This document shows, piece after piece, positions 55,683 through 64,000 of a stretch of 64,000 bases of DNA; the stretch's first letter is position 1, and every line of letters starts with the position of its first letter. The DNA is from Rhizodiscina lignyota (Eukaryota; Ascomycota; Dothideomycetes; Aulographales; Rhizodiscinaceae). The stretch is taken from the NCBI GenBank assembly GCA_010015805.1, contig ML978130.1:496001-560000 (forward strand). The letters run 5' to 3'. The position numbers and the translations under genes are program-made. The notes beneath the pieces were generated by a model, which saw only the letters and a list, made by a program, of their open reading frames with translations, made no database searches and was not told the origin of the DNA.

Positions 55683-57633
55683 ATGTCATTCATGACCCCC
55701 ATGTCGGATGGCGTGCATCCTGAGGCCCACGTTTTGATCATCATCACTGGTAAGTATTAGAGACAATTCCACCAATAAATCAATTATTAACGGCAGACCA
55801 GGCGGCACAATCTGCATGCGCCGATCAGAAGACGGTTTCGTGCCAGCCAAAGGCTTTCTGCGGAGCGGCCTGGCGCCCAGGCCGTCATTCAACGACGGCA
55901 CATATCCAGAGCCATTGGAAATCATCATCGATGACAACGGAACGCGAAAAGCTGTTCAGAGCCTACGAACACCACTTAGTGCATACGAAAGACGCGTGCG
56001 CTACTGCGTCCAAGAATTCGATCCCCTGCTCGATAGCAGCTCCATCGACGCTGTGGGATGGGATCTGATCGCGAAGGCAGTCTACCGCAACTACAAACTA
56101 TTCGACGGGTTTGTCGTGCTTCATGGCACAGATTCACTAGCATATACGTGCTCAGCGTTGAGTTTCATGCTGCAGAATCTCGGTAAGCCTGTCGTCCTGA
56201 CAGGGTCACAAGCGCCTATGATGGAACTACAAAACGATGCTACCGACAACCTGCTCAGCTCCCTGGTCATTGCGGGCCATTTCATGGTTCCTGAGGTCTG
56301 CCTGTTCTTCAACTTCAGGCTCTTCAGAGGGAACCGCGCAACAAAAGTCTCCGCAGATGATTTCGGGGCCTTCGCGAGCCCGAACCATCTGCCACTGGCG
56401 GTGATATCCTCTCTGAAGACCAAAGTGCAATGGGATTTGGTGCACCGGCCGACGTCTTTAGATGCTTTCTCGATCAAGACAAGCCTTAACACTGCGTACG
56501 TCGCCTGTTTGCGCATCTTTCCTGGCATCAAACCAGAGATGGTCGACGCCGTACTTCGCGCTGAAGGACTGAAAGGGCTCATTCTGGAGACTTTCGGCGC
56601 AGGCAACACACCCGGCGGACAGGACAGTGCATTAACCAGAGTCCTCGCTGATGCAGTCAAGCGTGGCATCGTCATCGTTAACGTCACTCAGTGCCTAAGT
56701 GGCTCCGTCTCCCCCTTATACGCTCCTGCAACTGTTCTGGGACGAGCTGGCGTCGTATTCGGACATGATATGACCTCTGAAGCAGCACTCACTAAGCTCT
56801 CGTACCTTCTCTCATTACCAGACCTGTCACCAGCGGATGTCGCGAAGCAGATGGGCGTCTCCTTACGCGGCGAGCTGACTGAGGTGTCGCAGACACACTT
56901 CCAGCATCCGAGCAGTGGGACTTTGACCCCTGAGCTCAGAAGCTTGAGTGCACTGGATTATGCGGTGCAGAAGGGAGATCTGCAGGGCGTCAAGGAGGTG
57001 ATGGAACGGGAGAGTAGATGGCTTCTGAATGACGGTGATTATTCTGGAAATACCCCGCTGGTAAGTGAAAGGCGGCTGTTTCCTCTGTACGGGCATTATG
57101 AGGGTAGTCCAGGGAGTTCCATTACAGCAAGAACACGGGCAGGCTCTTCAGCCAGCTCAGGTTGCGAATAATGTTGGGATCTCAACGTCTGTTGGAGAAA
57201 ATGGTCCACTTTGTGAGCGTCTTGTGCTTCCATTTTCTATTCCTCGATGCAAACTGTCAATCCAATCTATCATCTCTATCTCTTAGCATTTTCTGTCGAA
57301 GACGCATGGTTACGAGGATAATAGGAAGTGTTTACTAACGCTAAGCAGCATATTGCATGCACATCTCCCAACCCCGAAATTCTCCGTTTCTTTCTCTCTC
57401 AGGGCGCATCAGTACACATCCGCAATCGCGCGGGAAACACGCCATTATTTCTTGCCGCGCGGGCAGGGCAGCTTGAGTATGTCAAGCTGCTGAGGGAAGC
57501 GGGCGCTCATCTCCACAGCGAAGAGCTGAGCCATGCGCAGCACCATGCTATGCGTGCCGGTGACGGAAAAGTCGGAGATGATACGGAGCGGTTGAGAGAA
57601 GCTTGGAATGCAGCGGGAGGGAGTGTGAGTTGA
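55683..57633 (+). CDS. Cytoplasmic L-asparaginase with C-terminal ankyrin repeats
   Basis: Hydrolyses asparagine to aspartate and ammonia. Exons 55683-55749, 55802-57060 and 57349-57633 give 536 residues. The first splice creates LIIIT-GGTICMRRSEDGF with the nucleophile Thr in GGTI (about residue 25). The second catalytic box reads HGTDSLAYT (about 131-139), where most relatives have HGTDT; Ser keeps a hydroxyl. GKPVVLTGSQAPM and GLILETFGAGNTP are further family marks. From about 425 the protein has ankyrin repeats, ALDYAVQKGDLQGVKEVME, GNTPL-HIACTSPNPEILRFFLSQGASVHIRN and RAGNTPLFLAARAGQLEYVKLLREAGA; this asparaginase-ankyrin layout is normal for type I enzymes of fungi and animals. The last intron is 288 bp, unusually long here. 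Confidence 0.92.
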
Positions 57634-58047
57634 GATATGTACGAATCAACCTCTACAAGAATATTAGTGGCAAATCTCGACAATAAAGATTGCGGGAAAT
57701 GATAGAGCAAAACATGCAAAGCCAGGAAAGGAACGAAGAGTTGGAATGACTGTGGGCTTACCGCTAGTGCCATGCAGATTCCACCGAGCCCTGTATGGAT
57801 CCGATTATCGCTCCCATTCGTGTTCATCTTCCTCTCAATAGCCTGTTCTACAACCATCTCCAGTTAACGCAATTCATCTATGGAGACGAAAGCCTGGTCG
57901 TAGAAGAGCGTCGCACAGACATGCTAGATCTGCGTTGTATAATGGCTCTCACGGCGTCACGGGGGTATTCTGTTGTGCACAGAAGTTGGTAGGAAGCTGA
58001 TGGCTGTTGTCGGTGGACTCTTTCGCGTACGAACTTCCCCCAATGAC
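57634..58047. other. Convergent intergenic spacer
   Basis: 414 bases between the stops of the asparaginase (+) and the unrecognised gene (-). No gene seen. Confidence 0.4.
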
Positions 58048-59580
58048 CTAGCCCTCGTCCTGTTCGATCATGACAAAGATTCCGCGTGGCGTACTTCCTC
58101 TTTTAGATTTGATCCAATCCACTGCTTGCTCCCATTCATCACTCACCTCCTCTTCCACTAAAGAGACGACGCATGAGGCGGCTGCGGTAACTCCCTTCTC
58201 AGTGGAGAAGCGAGCGTAGTGCAAGTCACGATCAAGAGAGCATTTAATTCTACGAAGAGGTCGCTGTAGAGACAGGAAGAAAGATTCTCCAGGCGCGTTC
58301 AACTCGAGCTTCGCGGCAATCTGAGACCCATTCCAAACAAGCGTGACTGGTGTTGATTCTGCAGTCGGACTGCTCTGATTTCGAAGAGGGGTCCTCGGAG
58401 ACGAATCGAAGGCAGTCCGGCCTGACACACGAGAGGGGTCGATGTTTGGGGATCCGGAACTACTGCCCGATGAAGCCTGCCGACGGGGGATTCGCGAGGA
58501 ATTTGGTGATTGGCGGGAATTTGAGGCATTTGACATATCTAACGTTGTGGGGCGAAGTCGCTGTCCAAGCCCACTGACGGACTGGTTCGCCGATGGCCGC
58601 CGCGACATTGGCACTACCGTGTCAGGATGCGATGACATCGCGTCCTGACTCTCATAAAGAGAGGAATCTGCGATAGACTGTGTCGGATCTATCCCCTGAA
58701 AACGTGGCCCGTGTTGGCTTTCTCTCTGAGGAAAAGGATGAGCCATTCTAGGATCATTGTGAAGAGGTGATACCGAAGCCCGAACTAATGAGTAAGAATC
58801 AGTATTTGCTTCAACTCCCCAGGGTGAGAAATAAGGATACTGACAGTTATTCAGGTGCAAGAGAGTTGATTCAGGGTCCAAATCGCCCAGAACAAGGTCT
58901 GGATCAATAAGGTTTGGAGAAACCAAAAAGAACGTTGTTTCGTGCGTCCTGGATGAGCCTTGTCGCATCCAAGTGAATGTTACTTGCTGATAAACGGTTA
59001 AGAGTGCATCGTTATAGCGAATTTGTATAGGACCTCCGAGTGTTTGTGGAGCCATTCGCAAGCGTTTACTAACGATGTTCTCGCTGATCAAGTGATAGGA
59101 CCCGGAGGCTCTTGTCATGTTCAGCATCTTTCGTTCATTGTCGGCATTGAATGCACATATGATCTCCTCGCCATCTGGAGATGACTGCTGCTTACTCGTT
59201 TGCGAAGTCAGAACAGGCGATGATGCCTGCGACGAAGGCGGAGGACTGAGAGGTGCAATTGGCTTCTCCGGCAGAGATGTGTGGCGGGACCTTGGTGGTC
59301 CTTTTCGATTTACCGGAGTGCTGCGATATGGCAACTCGGAGACATGTCCTTCTTCTTCGGCCATGACAGCGTGGAAGCTGAGTCTCCCAACCTCGCATGC
59401 TGCTTGGACGCATTCTGTAAGGGCGCCAGGGGCGCTCTGATCGCAGTCGGTGATAAATTTGATGGCCTCGCTTGGAAATCTATTCACGAGCACACTTGCT
59501 AGTTTGATGGTCTCTGACATCGCCATACGACCTTGACTGAAAGGATTGCGATAGACATGCGATTGGCGACTGAAACTCAT
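58048..59580 (-). CDS. Unrecognised 510-residue protein
   Basis: Single exon from the ATG at 59578-59580 (MSFSRQSHVYRN); a Met at residue 19 is a possible alternative start. The first 75 residues are helical (ETIKLASVLVNRFPSEAIKF). A Ser/Pro-rich linker (about 80-135) leads to a folded region (about 140-275) with NERKMLNMTRASGSYHLISENIVSKRLRM and FTWMRQGSSRTHETTFFLVSPN. A second disordered region (about 285-400) is Ser/Arg-rich. The C-terminal domain (about 410-510) has VTLVWNGSQIAAKLELNAPGESFFLSLQ and VVSLVEEEVSDEWEQAVDWIK, resembling a small ubiquitin-like or coiled domain seen in fungal proteins of unknown function. I cannot name the family. Confidence 0.75.
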   Translation of the reverse strand: MSFSRQSHVYRNPFSQGRMAMSETIKLASVLVNRFPSEAIKFITDCDQSAPGALTECVQAACEVGRLSFHAVMAEEEGHVSELPYRSTPVNRKGPPRSRHTSLPEKPIAPLSPPPSSQASSPVLTSQTSKQQSSPDGEEIICAFNADNERKMLNMTRASGSYHLISENIVSKRLRMAPQTLGGPIQIRYNDALLTVYQQVTFTWMRQGSSRTHETTFFLVSPNLIDPDLVLGDLDPESTLLHLNNCQYPYFSPWGVEANTDSYSLVRASVSPLHNDPRMAHPFPQRESQHGPRFQGIDPTQSIADSSLYESQDAMSSHPDTVVPMSRRPSANQSVSGLGQRLRPTTLDMSNASNSRQSPNSSRIPRRQASSGSSSGSPNIDPSRVSGRTAFDSSPRTPLRNQSSPTAESTPVTLVWNGSQIAAKLELNAPGESFFLSLQRPLRRIKCSLDRDLHYARFSTEKGVTAAASCVVSLVEEEVSDEWEQAVDWIKSKRGSTPRGIFVMIEQDEG

Positions 59581-61122
59581 GGGCGCATGTCAAAATGATG
59601 GCGAGTACCGGTATCGTGATGCTCAGCCTTGCGAAGGAAACTATAGGTCGCGCGTGATGGCCGACGGCTCAATTAATGTCAAAGCCATCAGGAGTGAGTT
59701 GCGACCAGGTGAGCTTCGCTGAGGCGTGATTATGATCAGAGTTGACGTCGTCGTGCGGATTGCGGCAAGAGGTTGTGGTCGCATCAAGATGTCGGTGGAG
59801 ATGCAAATCGCACCATGTTGGTGTCCTGCATCGCCACAGAGAGCGCGTCGAGACAAGCTTACCACCTGCATGCCTTTAAGCCCAAATGGCCCTAGGTGGT
59901 TTCACCGGTGTGATGCTGTCGCAGGCACCAAGCTACAGGGACGGGGCGGGGCATCCTAATGTTCATCCTCAAGGTCTTCTCTTCGAATATGTATATGTAT
60001 CACGGATGAGAATGGTGCAGACAATAACATGAATCGTAGGATGCTCCCAGCAACAACCAGTGCGCCGTACGATAAAATGCAACAATCCGCATGTTTCTAC
60101 CCGCCTGACATTCTACTCCCGGACTGAAGTCCTGGGAGCCGGTTCAGCAGTTGACCCAATTGCTCTGCGCAACATCGAACATCATCAAAAGTCTCCCTCG
60201 TGGCCTTACCCGCAAGCGCATTTTGGCGAAAGCTGAGCCGAAGTGGAGCCGCAAAGGGGAATGGTTATGAGGTCCAGAGTGCGCCAATGCAGAATATGAA
60301 TCCAGCTCGACAGACTCACGTCTAGTACGACGTCTGATCGAGCAAGTGGGTGGCATATTGTCGGGACAGCAACGCCGCTCAGCAGGTAGAGCAAGACACA
60401 TCATAGCTTCCACATCTACACACAACTTCTCCTAAGGATCCCATGACTTTTGCATTGGGGCTGAGACTGCCCGACAGACTCCACAGATCGTACACAATAC
60501 GCTCAGGGAACAGACTTAATAGAACATCTATGATTTGATTCCACTAGCACTCAAAGCCGTAGCTCGAGACCATTTTTTCTGGGTTCCTGATAGTAACACA
60601 TAAGCGAGTATCGTAATCTACAAAAAAGGCTTGTCCAAGATCATGAAAAAGAAGCCTACTCGCATGCATCTTGGACATTAAGCCGCCTCCTCGTACCGCT
60701 ATGTCGGTGCCTTCCTTTTTTATGTGAGTACTTTTCCTGAGTACATTCTTCTGAGTGCACATGCGCCATCGTTCCCATTTGAATGCAACCGCCAATCATT
60801 ACCCCATCTGTGTGTTTGTGCATCTTGAAAAAAAGGAAGAAAAGGAAAATCGTCCCTATGAAAATCGTGTGGTCGTGAAAAGAAACGAAGGAGAGTTTCT
60901 GTGGTGACGGTGTCGAGAAGTGAACAAGCTGGACCGCTGATTTCCCGGTATCATGCGCCAGTAGTTGAGAACCTGAACAGGAACTCGGGGTTCAGAACGT
61001 GCGCCAACATCTGTGAAAGAGGAAGTGTGCAAGGTGTGAGGAATCTACAGAGATTCTCGCGGTCGACAAGGTAGCCTATTGGCGAAGAGACGTAGGAGTA
61101 GTGAGTGTAACGGCTAGCATGG
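59581..61122. other. Intergenic, about 1.5 kb
   Basis: Upstream of the unrecognised gene and downstream of URC4 (both minus). Short frames only (for example 60144-60425, 60544-60795); none shows family resemblance or codon structure. No RNA gene recognised. Confidence 0.4.
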
Positions 61123-62826
61123 TCAGAAAACTGTACCGTCAGAGACAATCATGATCGGTGGCTCCTTTGTATTCGGCCTCGAGACTTCTGCGAGTTCTCT
61201 GCCACCCTGTTCATCGCGTTAGCTATTGTTGCGTGAAATTCACTGCAGCAGGTGATGCAATTCACGTACCTTCCACGTTCCGGCCTCTAACATCTGCGCC
61301 AAGCTCAGCTCATCTGAGCCCTGCAATCCCAGTCCCAGATTGACTTGCTTGAGAAGCTCGTCAAGGAATCCAACCGTCACAGCTCTCCATTCCACAATAA
61401 CGTCGTCGTCAACGGTGAAGAGAGGCACCACCTCCATGCTTGGCTGTCCCTTGATCTGTGCGTTTTTGTTATAATTCTGCAATCCCCTCTTCGCATCCTC
61501 AGGCTTCAGCGTCAATAGGCCCGTGTCCACCAAGAGTCCACCATTCCTGTACTCGGGTAGACCGGTGAGCAGTTCGGCGCCCGCGAATTGGATGCCCATG
61601 AGACGCTGCATTGGCACCATGAGCGAGTAGCAAAGCCACTGTGTGAGCTTGTGGAACGGCACAATGTTCTCCCATGGATGCGTGGGGTGGCTAGGCATTA
61701 CGCTGCATTGCCACGCATCGCCAATGGGTACGCCGTCGATTTGTGTGCGAGTATTGGGCCAGACAGGAGCAAGACCATCGATGAGGACAGTCCAGAGGGT
61801 GGGAAGGAGGACAATGGGGAAAGAAGAGGTTTGCGTTGAGGTATGAGCGAGAAGATAGTCTGCGGGACGAAGTTTGTGTTAGTGGAATTAATTTGAGGAG
61901 AGATTTCTGGAATGGAGCATACCAAGCATGTTTCCAGGACGGGCGTCATCTCCGAAGAATTCGTGATTCTCAAGTGCATCTGCCAGGCGTTGCAAGAGGC
62001 CAGTCCTTCCCTCCAATCCATCAATCGGGTTTTGGTCCGAAACTTGAAGTCCCTTTGCAATGGCATCGATAGTCAGTCTTCGCAGACCCGCGCTATCCAC
62101 GCGGTATGGCTGCGACGGATAGCTGCTGAACATTCCCGACTTGAACATCTCTAAGCTTGCTACTGCCAAGCCTTCGCTTCTCTTGTAGTATCTGCCAGAC
62201 TCCTTGCTCTTGTATTGCCATTTGGTGCCAGCGCCTGCATCCAGAAGAACTGAAACGACAAAAAGATCGATGAGACGGCGGGTGCGCTCTTGCTGGTCGA
62301 CGGTTGAGGGCCATGTTGCCATGAGCTGGTCAATGCGAGGACGACCGCCTACGTCGAAATGCTGCCATCGGCCGTGTGGTGGGATTGATGCGTAGTCTGG
62401 TGCGTAGTCTCTCTGTTATCGGTTAGAGTTAGTGTCAAAATACTGCTATGTTATTGTCAATTGACGGGAAGCGGTGCGAACCTTGATGATAGCAATGACA
62501 TAGGCAGAAGTATCGTGCAATTTGCTCATGTCCACGACAAAATGCTTCAGCTGATTCCTCTTGGCCTGCTCAAAGACAATGCGACTCCTTTCCCTCACCG
62601 CATGGATGCTCCTAAGATATCCCACGGGGTTCACCGAGGGATCTGGAGCTCGCGGTATGGGGATCTGTGCGAGTTGCTGCATGGCGCCGTTGGTGCCTTT
62701 GGAAGAAACTGGCGTGACGGGCGACTTCATCGAGCCATTGGACGTGACGGAGAGAGTGGAATTGTCGGAGCGGGCGAGCGAGTTTGATTTTGCACTGGAA
62801 GCGCTCTTTTTGCTAAACAGCCCCAT
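61123..62826 (-). CDS. URC4: URC4-like uracil catabolism protein (DUF1688)
   Basis: Exons 62826-62482, 62412-61923, 61859-61270 and 61206-61123 join in phase to 502 residues; introns are 63-69 bp. The joins build family sequence: VIAIIK-RDYAPDYASIPPHGRWQHF, then RPGNML-DYLLAHTS. The DUF1688 body includes RTRRLIDLFVVSVLLDAGAGTKWQYK, RSEGLAVASLEMF, GLEGRTGLLQRLADALE, FFGDDARPGN, LWTVLIDGLAPVWPNTRTQIDGVPIGDAW and FHKLTQWLCYSLMVPM, GLPEYRNGGLLVDTG. The N-terminal 45 residues are Ser-rich and disordered. In yeasts with the URC pathway, Urc4 takes part in pyrimidine-ring breakdown with URC1 (GTP cyclohydrolase-like), but no URC1 or uracil transporter is seen here, so the reaction it catalyses is unknown from this sequence. 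Confidence 0.9.
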
Positions 62827-64000
62827 TTTGAGGGTGAGCTGTGCGTGAGCTTGCTCGCGTCAGGCGACCAGGCCCTCGAGTGCTACTGCTGGGTTGTTGA
62901 GCAATCGGAGAGTTGCGGTGCTGCAGGAGTGCGCGCTTGTCCGAAGACACGATCAGCACGCGCAGCAATTGGGCGATTATAAAGCTTGCGGTGCGATGAG
63001 AGCCGGTGGTGAGTGTGGAGATGCTCGGTTTATGTTTATGCGAAATGGTCTGGAGAGGGTTCAGGGATGGCTTTGATGTGGGTGTCTGTGTGTTCCCGCT
63101 CTGCTTTTTAGTCAGTGCGCCGCAGGTACCGTACGATCCTTGCAACGCAGCAGCGAGATCGAGGCCGTTCGCAGCGAAAGGGTAGTCTAGCGTCGCTCTC
63201 GGGTTCCGGCGAGCACTGATGCTGTGGGCAGGAGCACGACGTCGGCGTCGCTGGTGTGGGCAGCGTGCTGTGGGATGGGACAAGTGAGGATTGGGGAGAA
63301 GCAGCGAGCTGAGGGAGGCGAGAAGGAGGAAGAGGAGGCCGGCCAGCAGAAAGTTTGTCTCTCCTCTCTCAGGAGCGATTGCCGAACGCGATTCATTCAT
63401 TAGCAGACATTGGCAGTCATTTGCCAGCAGCCACGCTCGTGCCTCTGCCGTCTTGAATAATGCCACTGGGCCTGCCACAGCAGATTCCACCGCGCGCCTA
63501 AATCCAAGCGATGCCGTCCATGTCGTGCCATCATTGCCAATAAATGTGAGCACGCGATCTAGTAAGTGATCGGCCGGTGCCATCGACACGAGCACGCGAA
63601 ATTTTTATCTTCCGCATGGAGCATGGCTGAGAGGCACGCAAGAGCTGGCTGTGAGATTCAGGAGAGCACTGGGCGCCGGGAAGCTTTCCATCCAAGTCGA
63701 AGGGACGGAGCTCCGCATATAATCTCGGAAGCGGTGGCTGGAATTGCTTGCATCGGGCGCTGTCGAGTTGGGCAATAGTATTCCATATTATTCCATATTA
63801 TTAGCAGCGTCGCGAGATTACTCGGCGCCATCCGAGTTGCAGCCATCCAAGCGATTGGTCTGAGCACGGCGTGCGGCCCACGCGAGCGCCACACTTGCAT
63901 GCGAAATAAAGCCACCTCCGCCACACTCCCCCCCAAACCCACTCGCGGAAGCCGGTCCGCCCACTTTAACTTGCGCCGAGCTTCTTCACCGTCGTAAGTA
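62827..64000. other. URC4 upstream region, to window end
   Basis: About 1.2 kb. A 260-codon minus frame (62813-63595) overlaps the URC4 start and is low-complexity, so I do not call it. A short direct repeat, ATTCCATATT twice at about 63779-63800, is the only pattern seen. Confidence 0.4.

Noticed and set aside
62813-63595. 260-codon minus-strand frame upstream of URC4
   Set aside because: It is Ser/Pro/Arg-rich, overlaps the URC4 start in another frame, has no family resemblance and lies in a GC-rich 5' region that favours long random frames.
1-64000. CRISPR array, rRNA or tRNA genes
   Set aside because: No regularly spaced identical repeats of that kind, and no clear tRNA T-loop/acceptor pair was noticed by eye; a tRNAscan run would settle the tRNA question.

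Overview
This is nuclear DNA of a filamentous ascomycete (Pezizomycotina; a Dothideomycete is my guess from the gene families, not something the sequence proves). The evidence is protein-coding genes split by 44-93 base GT-AG introns with CTAAC/CTGAC-like branch sites, and typical fungal families: Zn2Cys6 regulator, HET-domain proteins, DUF3405, F-box proteins, aryl-alcohol-type aldo-keto reductases and URC4. I joined exons by hand so that phase and family alignment both hold. No tRNA, rRNA or CRISPR was seen.

Left part (1-13 kb): an F-box/2EXR-like gene (-), an aldo-keto reductase (+), an unrecognised conserved-looking gene (-), a five-exon Zn2Cys6 transcription factor (+) whose stop codon runs into a four-copy ~65 bp tandem repeat, and a DUF3405 membrane-anchored putative glycosyltransferase (+). 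Middle-left (13-25 kb) is mostly housekeeping: F-box protein, FAL1/eIF4A3 helicase divergent from cytoplasmic glutamyl-tRNA synthetase, a hotdog thioesterase with very small exons, an amino-acid permease that has lost its first membrane segments by an internal deletion, a glycine-zipper protein and SGT1.

The stretch from about 25 to 39.5 kb looks accessory: an intact HET-domain gene, an RS/RSPS-rich single-TM protein, a second aldo-keto reductase, then a decayed area. In the decayed area two same-strand pieces of a HET gene (31.96-32.36 kb and 35.06-36.48 kb) flank about 2.7 kb that holds a hAT transposase relic and a tandem-repeat cell-surface-like gene with an assembly gap (225 N). A small secreted cupin-like protein and a Gly/Thr-repeat protein follow.

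The right part (40-64 kb) returns to conserved genes: FGAM synthase (purine synthesis), PP2A B56 subunit divergent from TFIIIC tau95, a Pmp3-type membrane proteolipid, an FAD monooxygenase, an ankyrin-tailed L-asparaginase, an unrecognised 510-residue protein and URC4 (uracil catabolism). Several genes touch nitrogen and nucleotide metabolism (permease, asparaginase, FGAM synthase, URC4), but their orientation and spacing give no sign of a cluster. I found no clear new multi-gene system; the most interesting signals are the split HET gene with its insert, the permease deletion, and the repeat array after the transcription factor.
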